Shown: in pieces, positions 28,716 through 37,794 of the stretch
How the letters are laid out: every line of letters starts with the position of its first letter
How positions within the stretch are numbered: position 1 is the first letter of the stretch
Assembly (NCBI GenBank): GCA_002296225.1
Contig: DBHR01000015.1
Location: 16,195 to 80,194, forward strand
Length of the DNA stretch: 64,000 nucleotides
Source of the DNA: Acidobacteria bacterium UBA823
Lineage (GTDB): Bacteria; Acidobacteriota; Vicinamibacteria; Vicinamibacterales; UBA823
Reading direction: 5' to 3'
Position numbers and translations under genes: made by a program
Notes under the pieces: generated by a model
Told to the model about the DNA's origin: nothing
The model's input: only the letters and a program-made list of their open reading frames with translations
The model's database searches: none

Positions 28716-29504
28716 GTGACCCTTGACGAGGTTGAGCCGGAGCCAACTCCTCCATCGACGGTCGACCAATTCTCGCCCTCCGCACCCCCGCGTGCGGGCC
28801 GGCCGAGCATCGGCCTGGGAGCTCGCTTCGGGGCATTCGTTGAGGTCGTACTCTGCTCCGACGTCCCGACACAGTTGGCACTGATCCAAGTGCTCGCATG
28901 GATTGGCCTGCGCCAAGTAATGAGCAACGGCCGACTCTCGTTGACCTACGTTGCAACACTCTCACTCGTGGATGCCGTGGTATTAATCGCACTGATTCTG
29001 TGGTGCCTGCACTATCACCACGAGTCACCACGGGAAACGTTTCTGGGCACGCGGCCGATCGGACGCGAAGCCTGCTTCGGCATGCTGCTCGTCCTGGGCG
29101 TGGCCCTGGTCGTGCTCGTCACCATGGCTCTCGTGCAGCAGTTCGTACCATGGCTCCACAACGTGGAAGAGAACCCGTTCGAATCTCTCTTGCAAACGCC
29201 CCGCGATGCGTTGATCTTCAGTGTCGTCGCGATTATCGCCGGCGGGGTGCGCGAGGAGATACAACGGGCGTTCATCCTCCGCCGATTCGAACAGCACCTA
29301 GGCGGAGCCTCGGTCGGTCTTCTAGTTTTCAGCGTCGCGTTCGGCGCTGGCCATCTCCTGCAGGGTTGGGATGCGGCCATCGTCACCATGATCCTCGGTC
29401 TAGTCTGGGGCGTCGTGTTTCTGATGCGCCGAAGTATCATCGCGCCACTGGTGAGTCACGCTTGCTTCAATCTGCTCGAAATTGCCCTGCACATGCAGCA
29501 ATGA
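28716..29504 (+). CDS. CPBP-family intramembrane metalloprotease
   Basis: 262 residues starting with GTG at 28716, without a strong ribosome-binding site. The protein has several hydrophobic helices after a 30-residue polar N-terminus. Family motifs are GGVREEIQRAF (motif 1, EExxxR-like), FGAGHLLQG (motif 2), and HACFNLL (motif 3), the putative metal-binding glutamates and histidines of CAAX prenyl-protease-like (ABI/CPBP) proteins. They cleave within the membrane; substrates here are unknown. It converges with the SurA-N-like gene, with eight bases between the stops. Confidence 0.88.
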   Translation: MTLDEVEPEPTPPSTVDQFSPSAPPRAGRPSIGLGARFGAFVEVVLCSDVPTQLALIQVLAWIGLRQVMSNGRLSLTYVATLSLVDAVVLIALILWCLHYHHESPRETFLGTRPIGREACFGMLLVLGVALVVLVTMALVQQFVPWLHNVEENPFESLLQTPRDALIFSVVAIIAGGVREEIQRAFILRRFEQHLGGASVGLLVFSVAFGAGHLLQGWDAAIVTMILGLVWGVVFLMRRSIIAPLVSHACFNLLEIALHMQQ

Positions 29505-29512
29505 GCCCACGC

Positions 29513-30169
29513 CTATTCGTCCTCGTCCAAGCGGATCACCGTCGCTCGGAGACGCAGCCGGTCAACCCAGTCGGCGATGAGCGCCTGCCGACGCTCTTCC
29601 TGCAGGTCGCGCTGGACCTGGGCGCGAACCCGATCGAATGACGCCGCCACCTCACCCACGGAATAGCGGTCTACGTAATCGCGATAGTACCGCGCTAGCG
29701 CCGCCTCAGTAGGCTGCAAGGCCGAACCGAATCGCTGTCGGAGATAGCTATCGATTCGCCGATTGTCACGCACCACGCGCGCCAACTCTGTTTCGGTCAT
29801 GCCGACCGCTGCCAGCGCGCGTTGAAACTCCTCAGGCGTCGAAAAGCGGCCGCGTACGTCGGCAAGGTCGGCATCGATGACGCCGGCTTCCGGCTCGGCC
29901 ACAATAAATCGGTTGACCTCGGCGAGAGTTAGGGTCCGATCGATCAGCCATGTGAGCGCGTCGGTCTCGTCAGGGGCATCTGGCAGTAAACCGAATATCG
30001 TGACGGTCTGAACGTCGGACAACAGAATGAGGTCGCCCCCAGCCAGCGCGAGCACACGGTCAATGATGTCGCCTCGCGCCGGCAGCGCAAGGAGACAGGA
30101 GGCCACCGTGAACGCGGTCAGCCGATGCCACGCACGAATTCGCCGAAACCCGTCGCAACCCATATTCAA
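29513..30169 (-). CDS. SurA-N-like periplasmic chaperone domain protein, no PPIase domain
   Basis: 218 residues with a signal peptide ending near PARGD. The mature start IIDRVLALAGGDLILLSDVQ resembles the N-terminus of SurA/PpiD-type chaperones, and the remaining helices (LIDRTLTLAEVNRF, YLRQRFGSAL) complete the SurA_N fold. There is no parvulin domain, so it cannot be a prolyl isomerase. Its start codon overlaps the stop of the Omp85 gene by four bases (ATGA), implying translational coupling. The context suggests that it guides outer-membrane proteins to that Omp85 machine; this is inference. Confidence 0.8.
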   Translation of the reverse strand: MNMGCDGFRRIRAWHRLTAFTVASCLLALPARGDIIDRVLALAGGDLILLSDVQTVTIFGLLPDAPDETDALTWLIDRTLTLAEVNRFIVAEPEAGVIDADLADVRGRFSTPEEFQRALAAVGMTETELARVVRDNRRIDSYLRQRFGSALQPTEAALARYYRDYVDRYSVGEVAASFDRVRAQVQRDLQEERRQALIADWVDRLRLRATVIRLDEDE

Positions 30170-33138
30170 AACGCCTGTCCGATGCTCACGTGCAGAGCCG
30201 TCAGACCCTCTCTGGTGCCACTGCCAAAATCACGCCGGTCAAGCTTGAACCCAAGGTCAATCCGAATTGGCCCGATGGGCGATCGGTAGCGCAACCCAAA
30301 GCCAGCGCCGCCTCGCAGCCGGCCAAGTTCCATCGTGCTGACGGTCTCGAACACGTTTCCTACATCCAGGAACGCGACGGCCCCAACATTGCCCCAAACC
30401 GGAAAGCGTAGCTCGTTATTAATGATAATCAGGCCGTTGCCGCCCTGGGGGAATCCGTTTTGGTCGATCGTCGATTCATCGCCCAACCGGTCGAGCGCAA
30501 AGCCCCGCACTGTCGTGGAGCCCCCAGCAAAAAACCTCTCGCTCGCAGGGAGGTCCTGAACCACAGTCTCGAGTGGCTGGCCGTTGGAAGCGAGAACAAA
30601 ATTCCCGGCGTCATCGGTAACCTTGGCGGTCCGGGGGAAACCGGCGGCCAACCCCACCCGGAGTCCCGTCGCGTAGACGACCGACGACGACCCGCCTAAG
30701 CGCCGGTATAGAAACGCGTGCATCAGCATCTTTGCAAAACCGACCTCAGAGCCGATCGTCCGGCCGGCCAACCCGGTGTCAACACTCAGAAGTTCGCCTC
30801 GCGTTGGCTCGAAGGGATCATCACGGCGATCCCGGATGAACGTCCCCGAAAACGTCGACAGCGCGATCCCGGGAAACAGTCGGTCGATGAGGCGCTCTTC
30901 CTCGGCATTGAACTGCTCGTCGAACAACCGATCCTTGTTGAACGTATAGCCGCCACTAAGGCTCGCGGTGGAGCCGAGAGGGCGCCGCCACTCGACGCGC
31001 ACGCCGCGCTGCCGAAGGCTAAAGCTCGATCGAATCGATTGCTCCAAGAAGGTCGAAACTAGAAGCTCGGCAGCCGAGCCGAAGGCGCGCGGCTCGCGAA
31101 ACGTGCCGAGTACCCGATACTCGTTGAGTCCGAACTCGCCAGAACCATCGTCGACCTCACGTTCGTTCCGCGACCGGAGACTCGCGCGGACGAATAGATC
31201 GACCGACCGATTTTTACCCCACAGATTCCGGCGTCCGATTTCAAAGAAACCACGCGGTGCAAACTCGATCCGCTCGACTGCAAATCCACCTGCTGCGCGC
31301 CCTTGACGTAGCCTGGTCCCAACTTCAAATCCCCCGCCGTAGCCAAGTGTGGTCGCTGGCGCCTCCTCCACCGCGACAAGGACATCACGCCGTGTGTCGC
31401 TACCGTGGCTGATGTCTGTGATTCTGATCCGCCGAAACAGTCCAAGCGCACTCAAACGCCGCCGACTCTCAGCAAGCCGGTCCTGGCTGAGCGGTTGACC
31501 TGGTACCAGCGTCAGCTCACGGCGGATCGTGGCGGCACTGACACGGAACTGCCCGGCAATCAGCACGTGCTCAACGAGAATCTGTGCACCGGCTTCGATC
31601 ACGTAAATGAGATCGACCTGGTGGGTGTCAGGATCGAAAGAAGCGTCGACGCGGACGCTCGCCGACTCGTAGCCTAAACTAAGCAATTCCTGCAGGATCG
31701 CATCGCGGTCGGCCAAGGCGATGGAGCGTTCGTAGGCCTCTCCGGCGCCTGCCGTAATCGCCCCTTCGAGCCGCGTGGATACCGACTTGGGCGCACCCTC
31801 GATCGAAATGGAGCGGACGCGCTGGCGGGGCCCCTCGGTCACAGTGATACGAAAATGCGCGATGGGCCCAGAGCCGGAAGGACCTGGCTCCTCGACGACT
31901 TGCATCTCCACGCGCGCGTCCGAATAGCCAGCTTCCCGGTAGGCTTCGGCCATCGCGGCAACACCGACGGCGAAACTCGCCTCCACGAACGGGTCACCAC
32001 TAGCAACCCCAAGCCGATCCTCGAGCACCGAGCGCGGGAACGTTTCGTAGCCCTCGATCTCAATGCGACCAACCCGCACAAGGGGTCCCTGGTCGACGTG
32101 AAAGACGATTCGGAGTTCTAGGTCGGCGGCGGTTCGTCTGTAGTTGACCACTGCCCGGGGGAAGCCGAGTCGCCACAGATAGTCCAAGAGCCGACGGCTG
32201 GAATCCTCGAGTAAATCCTCATCGACCGAACTCTCCTGGGCTACCGGCACGAGGGTCTCTCGAATCTCCGATGGCAGCGGGTCACCCTCGAACTCGACCG
32301 ATACCCGTGGTCCCGGGTCTATCGTCAAGGTCAAGTCGATCTGGCGTCCATCGGACCGGCCTGCGATGGCATGGCCGACAACCACCTCGAAGTATCCCCT
32401 ATCCCTCAAATTGTCAGCGTAGTCGGCCAACCGCCGCTCAAGCGCTTCCCGCGCGTAATACTCCCCGATTCGGAGATTGAGCCGGCGGAAGATCACGGGC
32501 TCCGGCTGGAGGACCGGGCCGTCGATGGTGAGAGTCGCAAGGCGAGCGCGCTCACCGGCAGACACCTCGAGGTCCAGTGTCGTCAGGCCGCCGCCTCGGT
32601 CAATCGGAGAGGTCGCAATACGCGCCTTCAGGTAACCCTCGTCGCTATAGACCCCGCGCAGGACCTCAGCAACGTCGGCCATCTGATCGAATCGCGGGCG
32701 GGCACCATAGCGTTCGGCGATCGCCTCGCGCAGGCGACGTCGAGCCAGTTTAAGGTCGCCCCGGAATGCGAGTCGATCGACGATCCGGACGGGCGTTAAC
32801 TCGTATTGAAGTGCGACGCCGCCTCCACGCGGGCTCGCATCCACGCGGATATCGCTGAACCGAGCCAAGCTAAAAAGATGCCAAATGCTTTCGCGGACGT
32901 CGGCCATCGACAGTGGCGTACCGACGCGCGTTACAACCAGCTCATCACTTCCAGGGGGTGGCTCGGTGCCGTCAAAATCAAGATTCACCTCAACGATCGG
33001 GAGTCCCAGGTAGTCACGGACATCGGCCACCGCCCCCGGGGCATAGCTGAGCCAGCCCCCGAGTACAAGGATAGGCAGGCACCTTGCAGCCCACGGCCGA
33101 CGGCCTGTGGGTCCCGGCGAGCGATCGACTAGCACCAT
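30166..33138 (-). CDS. Omp85-family outer-membrane assembly protein (TamA/BamA-like), about seven POTRA repeats
   Basis: 990 residues, signal peptide at residues 20-40. I count seven POTRA-like units by their central strand-turn pattern (VDRLAFRGD, LATLTIDGP, VSVEFEGDP, VGRIEIEGY, VRSISIEGA, VEHVLIAGQ and the first near VEVNLDFDG) over about residues 45-590. The C-terminal 16-stranded barrel carries the Omp85 signature TVRGFALDR and ends with phenylalanine (SIGQAF). BamA has five POTRAs and TamA three, so this is a larger variant. It lies one base after tamB, which points to a TAM-like role. The 3' SurA-N-like gene overlaps it. Confidence 0.92.
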   Translation of the reverse strand: MVLVDRSPGPTGRRPWAARCLPILVLGGWLSYAPGAVADVRDYLGLPIVEVNLDFDGTEPPPGSDELVVTRVGTPLSMADVRESIWHLFSLARFSDIRVDASPRGGGVALQYELTPVRIVDRLAFRGDLKLARRRLREAIAERYGARPRFDQMADVAEVLRGVYSDEGYLKARIATSPIDRGGGLTTLDLEVSAGERARLATLTIDGPVLQPEPVIFRRLNLRIGEYYAREALERRLADYADNLRDRGYFEVVVGHAIAGRSDGRQIDLTLTIDPGPRVSVEFEGDPLPSEIRETLVPVAQESSVDEDLLEDSSRRLLDYLWRLGFPRAVVNYRRTAADLELRIVFHVDQGPLVRVGRIEIEGYETFPRSVLEDRLGVASGDPFVEASFAVGVAAMAEAYREAGYSDARVEMQVVEEPGPSGSGPIAHFRITVTEGPRQRVRSISIEGAPKSVSTRLEGAITAGAGEAYERSIALADRDAILQELLSLGYESASVRVDASFDPDTHQVDLIYVIEAGAQILVEHVLIAGQFRVSAATIRRELTLVPGQPLSQDRLAESRRRLSALGLFRRIRITDISHGSDTRRDVLVAVEEAPATTLGYGGGFEVGTRLRQGRAAGGFAVERIEFAPRGFFEIGRRNLWGKNRSVDLFVRASLRSRNEREVDDGSGEFGLNEYRVLGTFREPRAFGSAAELLVSTFLEQSIRSSFSLRQRGVRVEWRRPLGSTASLSGGYTFNKDRLFDEQFNAEEERLIDRLFPGIALSTFSGTFIRDRRDDPFEPTRGELLSVDTGLAGRTIGSEVGFAKMLMHAFLYRRLGGSSSVVYATGLRVGLAAGFPRTAKVTDDAGNFVLASNGQPLETVVQDLPASERFFAGGSTTVRGFALDRLGDESTIDQNGFPQGGNGLIIINNELRFPVWGNVGAVAFLDVGNVFETVSTMELGRLRGGAGFGLRYRSPIGPIRIDLGFKLDRRDFGSGTREGLTALHVSIGQAF

Positions 33139-33139
33139 G

Positions 33140-36100
33140 CTAGAAGGCGTGCCGCACGCGGAAGTCGACCGCGTAGGTGCGGTCTTCGTTTTGAGACAGG
33201 ACCCACGAAAGGCGATCGCTCTGGTCGTACTCTAGCAGGATGAGCAAATCGCGCTCGCCGCCCGTGAGGGCGCGCGATAGGGTCAAGTACGCACGGCCTG
33301 AGACACGTTTGCCAATGGTCAGCCGCGCCGTCGGCGTTAGCTGGGCAGTCTGTCGCGAGGTCGCGTCGCTCAACGACGGCGTAATCTGGAAGCTGTCTAC
33401 ACCGAAGGACTCCTCGAACACCTGACCGACGCCGGAGGAAATCGGACTTGTAAGCAGCTGTGCCGCCCGCGCCTGGAGCAATTGTTGCTCGGTCTCGGTC
33501 CCCGCGCGAATCGCCCTAAGCTCGCCCTCAGCTGGATCGTGGACGCCACCGAACAGCAGGGCAAGGATGTCGGCCGGCGGCAAGGGTGGATCAGAAGTGA
33601 GCCCGGGGACGAACCGTTCGGCCGTACCGGCAGCGTGGAAGATCACCCGATAGATTTGCCCAGGCACCCGCACGCTCGTTTCGGCCTCTACGTCGAAGAA
33701 CGGATCAATCTTTATCGGATCGCTGAAATCAATGCTCCCGCTAGTTACAAAGTACCGGTTACCCTCAAAGAACACTTCGCCACGATCGATCTCCATGTAG
33801 CCCAATACCTGCGGCTGCTGGGCCGTCCCCTGCACCATGAGCTCAGCACTGGCGGTAACGCGGGCGTTCTTGTCCTCAAGCCGGAGCGTCCCAGGGGCAT
33901 TGATCTGCACGTCGTATCGCATCGGAAACACTGATGCGGTATCGCTTTCCGAATCATTCGTGTGGGTCCAGCTACCGAAATTCAGAAACTCCGTGTTAGC
34001 CTCAAATTGCTGGACCCAGGTCGCGTCGGTTACCTCTACAGTGCCGGACAGGACCGGATTTTCGAACGGCCCCTGCAGCAAGAGGTTAGCGTCGATGACC
34101 GAGCGGATCCCCTCAGGGTAGCGCAGCTGCATCGCCTTGCCAGCAAGCGTCATGTTCACCTCGCCAGGTAGATAACCATCGAGACCAATCCGCCCACCGA
34201 ACTGCACCGGACCGCCGCCGAGCGTGGCCGACAGATCATCCAGATGGATGCCATCGGCATCGAAGACGACGCGTCCATTTGCCGCTTCCACTGAGTGCGG
34301 TAGGGAGAAGAGCCGAAGGCGCCCGTCGGTCACGGCCGCGAACCCGGTTAGCACCGGCGTGTCGATCGGGCCACGGATTTCGGCCACCAGCTCCGCGTTG
34401 CCCGAGCTACGGATATCGCCGATAAAGCCTTGAAGGATACCCAAGTTCGCGTCGCCCATGGCACGAATGGCGACCTCATCGGCTCGCAGACGAATCTCGC
34501 CGGTGAGTTCGAGAGCGGTGCCCTCCCCTTCCAACTGCATCCGCTCAATGCGAACGACCTCCTGGTCAAGGGCAACCAAGATCGGACTTTCGTTGCGAAT
34601 CTCGTAGTCGAAGAGCACCAGCTGCAGCTGGTCAATAGTCGCGTCCACCAAGAGATGCTCGAGATTGCCAAGTTCACCCACGACCCGCGTCGAGCCACTC
34701 GCGAGGAGTGTGGTATACAGCGGAAGCCGCGGCTCGAAGAGCCGCACGTAGGGCCCAAGCGACGTGTCGGTAAATCGAATCGTCAGTTCGGTGTCGACCT
34801 CCGCCGTCAACGCGACGCGGCCTAACGCTGACACCGCCAGTCTGGATGAGGCCGCTTCGATCTCGATCGTCGCTTCCTCGTTCCTTACGCCAATGCGCCC
34901 GGTCACCTGCCCCACCTCCTCATCACTGACGAAAAGATCGTCCACGCGACCGCGAATATCGTACTCCGGAGTTTCGAACGCCCCGACGCCGGACGCGGTA
35001 AACTGAAGCGTTCCTGACAGTGGCAAGTGTTCATTCCGCACCGTCACCATCTCCACCATTGGAATCCCGCGACCGTCCGCGTTGAACGTGTAGGTACCTC
35101 TCCAGTCGACGAACGCGGCGCCGGTGATGACGCCTGCGCCTTTGGCCATCTCGACACCATCGAGCCGTACGCCCGCGCCTTCAAACCTGAGCCCAGCGGT
35201 CCCAGACTCGATTGGCTCGCCGTACGCCGTCGCATCGCGGATGGACATCCGGCCGAACCCCAACGGCGACGCGTATGGGCCGTAGAGATGAAACTCGCCA
35301 GATAGCGGACCTTTGACGCGATACGCCCCCTGACCAAACGCCGTGAGAAAGTCCGTCGCGGGGCGATCGGCGATCTGAAACGTTGCATTAATTTCCTCGC
35401 CGCCGTCCATCCGCGGATAGCTAAAAGCAAACCGTCCGTCGAGCTGGATCTCCGAGCCGCCGTCGATCACGTTTCCATGCGCGACGTCGACGTATCCGTC
35501 CTCGACGATCACGTCACCCGTCCATCGGCCCCACAACACGTCCCAGAGACGCAATCCGTCAGCGACAAACGCCCCCTCGATCCGCGGGCTTGAAAACGAC
35601 CCCTGCATGACGCCGTCGAACGTGCCCCTCCCGGCAACTTCGACCTCACTTGTCGGCCGTCCGAAGGCGGTCAACAGGCCAGCGAGTACTTGGTCGCTCT
35701 CCTGCCAGTCGATGCTAGTCACATGAAACGGGATCTCAGAATTGCCGCCATACGCGGTCCGTCCCTCGAACAGAATACGTGTCCGCGGCGTAGCGACCCA
35801 GTTCCCACGCTCAAAGTCGACCCACTCCGGTCCCAGCCGGTAGTTCGCTAACCCACCGACCGAAAAACGCCTGAACGGTGCAGACGGCGCTGCCTCGCGC
35901 GGGCCGCGCGCTCTGTTCGACTGAACGACCGGCCCATCTTGAAGCGGGACGCCCTCTGGCGGGGCCGCTTCAAGGTGCCCTTCGCCCTCGTGTTCGCTGA
36001 ACCGGCCACGCGGCCACGACATCCGGTTCCACCCCGAAGCCCGCCCCGCCAGACGGGCGCCGTCGAGCGCAAGTTCGTCGGTGAGCGACGTCAGGTCGAT

Positions 36101-37243
36101 ATCCCGATAACTCACATCGAAACGGGCAGTGTTGCCATCGGGAAGACCGGGTGACGTCAGGGCGTATTCGAACTGCAGCAGGCCATCGTGATACACCGAG
36201 GAGGCATCGAACACGTCGAAGTCATCACCGCGCCAGTGAAGCGACCCAGACAGTTCTGGAAACGAATGGTTGTTTATCGTCGCGAGGTCGCTTCCGAAAT
36301 CCCCGCGGAGGTCGTATCCACCTTTAAAGAAATGGTAGGTTCCGTCGAACCTCCCCATCCCACCAGCAGTGAACGGATCGTCGGCGAAAAAGATGTCCCG
36401 AAGAACCGAAAGTTCAGCATCAGATCGTACCGTGTAGGTCTGCTCGGGCCAGTTCATCGTCTCCACCACACCCGTCAGATGAGAGTCGGCGCCGTCTGTC
36501 TGTAAGTCAATACGATCAAAGACCAAGTTGGCGTCTTCGATCTTGAAGTCCGCCTGCATCGACGCCGTCATCGGCTCGAATGACCCGATCTGCACCGTCC
36601 CGTCCGAGAACGCGGCGGTTCCCTGGTAATCCAGAAGCTTAGTGCCCGTGACATCGAGGTTGCGTGCTACGGCGCTCCAGTCTGACCCGTAGTCATCGTA
36701 GGTAAGCGTCCCACGATGAGCGCGCACGGAACTGAGCGTCGTGACGAACCAGTTGCCGCCGTTACGACCATCTTCCCCGTCCGCATCGCCCGCGAGATCC
36801 GGAAACGTGTGCCGCCCGTCGGGGAAGCTCTCGACGACCATCTCCCAATCGGTCATTTCGATGGAATCGAAGAGGATCTCGCGACGGGCCAGCGACGACC
36901 AAGGCATCGATACGACAATGCGGTCCGCTCGCAAGAACGGGCGATCGGCAGGTGTCGGCCCTTCAATGATCAGGTCCTCGACTAGGAAACGACCGAGGAA
37001 GAGATAGATCGACAGCTTGCCGATCCGTGCTGGCCGACGGACCTGCTGAAATACAGCCTCCTCGGCTTGCGCGCGGAGCGCTGGGCCCAAATCTACAGTG
37101 ACACTCGTCACCACAAAGACCGCCACGACCAGACCAACCAGGCTCAGGCCGCGGGGTAGCCGGGCCTTCCACCACCTCACCCGCTCAGCAGCGGGCACGG
37201 ACATCGTCGCGTCAACCTTTGGTTCTTGCCTCGATTCCGTCAT
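33140..37243 (-). CDS. tamB: TamB-like translocation and assembly module subunit
   Basis: 1367 residues. One N-terminal membrane helix (about residues 32-50) anchors a long periplasmic body made of repeated beta-strands, the taco-shaped lipid groove of the AsmA/TamB clan. The C-terminal DUF490 domain is recognised by FFEGNRYFVTSGSIDFSD, FVPGLTSDPPLPPADILALL and the terminal RHAF. TamB proteins bridge the two membranes and help insert outer-membrane proteins or move lipids. It ends one base before the Omp85 gene, its expected partner. Length is close to the E. coli TamB (1259). Confidence 0.92.
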   Translation of the reverse strand: MTESRQEPKVDATMSVPAAERVRWWKARLPRGLSLVGLVVAVFVVTSVTVDLGPALRAQAEEAVFQQVRRPARIGKLSIYLFLGRFLVEDLIIEGPTPADRPFLRADRIVVSMPWSSLARREILFDSIEMTDWEMVVESFPDGRHTFPDLAGDADGEDGRNGGNWFVTTLSSVRAHRGTLTYDDYGSDWSAVARNLDVTGTKLLDYQGTAAFSDGTVQIGSFEPMTASMQADFKIEDANLVFDRIDLQTDGADSHLTGVVETMNWPEQTYTVRSDAELSVLRDIFFADDPFTAGGMGRFDGTYHFFKGGYDLRGDFGSDLATINNHSFPELSGSLHWRGDDFDVFDASSVYHDGLLQFEYALTSPGLPDGNTARFDVSYRDIDLTSLTDELALDGARLAGRASGWNRMSWPRGRFSEHEGEGHLEAAPPEGVPLQDGPVVQSNRARGPREAAPSAPFRRFSVGGLANYRLGPEWVDFERGNWVATPRTRILFEGRTAYGGNSEIPFHVTSIDWQESDQVLAGLLTAFGRPTSEVEVAGRGTFDGVMQGSFSSPRIEGAFVADGLRLWDVLWGRWTGDVIVEDGYVDVAHGNVIDGGSEIQLDGRFAFSYPRMDGGEEINATFQIADRPATDFLTAFGQGAYRVKGPLSGEFHLYGPYASPLGFGRMSIRDATAYGEPIESGTAGLRFEGAGVRLDGVEMAKGAGVITGAAFVDWRGTYTFNADGRGIPMVEMVTVRNEHLPLSGTLQFTASGVGAFETPEYDIRGRVDDLFVSDEEVGQVTGRIGVRNEEATIEIEAASSRLAVSALGRVALTAEVDTELTIRFTDTSLGPYVRLFEPRLPLYTTLLASGSTRVVGELGNLEHLLVDATIDQLQLVLFDYEIRNESPILVALDQEVVRIERMQLEGEGTALELTGEIRLRADEVAIRAMGDANLGILQGFIGDIRSSGNAELVAEIRGPIDTPVLTGFAAVTDGRLRLFSLPHSVEAANGRVVFDADGIHLDDLSATLGGGPVQFGGRIGLDGYLPGEVNMTLAGKAMQLRYPEGIRSVIDANLLLQGPFENPVLSGTVEVTDATWVQQFEANTEFLNFGSWTHTNDSESDTASVFPMRYDVQINAPGTLRLEDKNARVTASAELMVQGTAQQPQVLGYMEIDRGEVFFEGNRYFVTSGSIDFSDPIKIDPFFDVEAETSVRVPGQIYRVIFHAAGTAERFVPGLTSDPPLPPADILALLFGGVHDPAEGELRAIRAGTETEQQLLQARAAQLLTSPISSGVGQVFEESFGVDSFQITPSLSDATSRQTAQLTPTARLTIGKRVSGRAYLTLSRALTGGERDLLILLEYDQSDRLSWVLSQNEDRTYAVDFRVRHAF

Positions 37244-37266
37244 CCGTAACCCACTCGTTCAACCAA

Positions 37267-37782
37267 TCACTCAACCGTAGCCAACAGTTGCCCGGCTTCA
37301 ACCACCATCCCTTTGTGAGCGGCAATTTCCCCTACGCGCCCACCCCGTGGCGCCACTAGGGCGTTCTCCATTTTCATCGCCTCAACGACTATGAGCTCCT
37401 GTTGCTCGACCACTTCGTCGCCAACCGAAACCATCACCCTTACAACGCGGCCGGGCATGGGAGCGACCACTTCCCTACGGCCAGCCGCACCCGGTCCCTC
37501 AGACAGACGGCCTACGCGCCCACCACCGACGACCGCGCGAAACACCCCCTCACAAAGTTGGACATCAAGGTGCCCTCGGAGGCCAGCAGCAGTCACCGTC
37601 ATTTCGTGGCTCGTCGGAGCGCCATCGAGACGAATGATCGATAGCCTGCCACCACCGAGCCGGCGGGCATCAATCATGTGGCGTCGGCCGCCCACGTTCA
37701 CCCGTAAACGATGTTCCTGCGACGGCGACCGCTCGACCGTCACTGTTCGTACCAGCCCGTTGACCTCAATCTCCACACGCAT
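37267..37782 (-). CDS. Biotin carboxyl carrier protein of an acyl-CoA carboxylase
   Basis: 171 residues. The C-terminal biotinyl domain carries the attachment motif EAMKMEN with the biotinylated lysine at K137. The N-terminal 100 residues (VTVNGL-like start, RLRVNVGG, HEMTVTAA) form a beta-rich piece resembling the BT linker of propionyl/methylcrotonyl-CoA carboxylase alpha chains. Together with the 504-residue biotin carboxylase 12 bases upstream it equals one such alpha subunit cut into two genes. It starts 23 bases before tamB. Enzyme partner: the beta subunit at 39411-40955. Confidence 0.88.
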   Translation of the reverse strand: MRVEIEVNGLVRTVTVERSPSQEHRLRVNVGGRRHMIDARRLGGGRLSIIRLDGAPTSHEMTVTAAGLRGHLDVQLCEGVFRAVVGGGRVGRLSEGPGAAGRREVVAPMPGRVVRVMVSVGDEVVEQQELIVVEAMKMENALVAPRGGRVGEIAAHKGMVVEAGQLLATVE

Positions 37783-37794
37783 ACGTCAAGCGGG

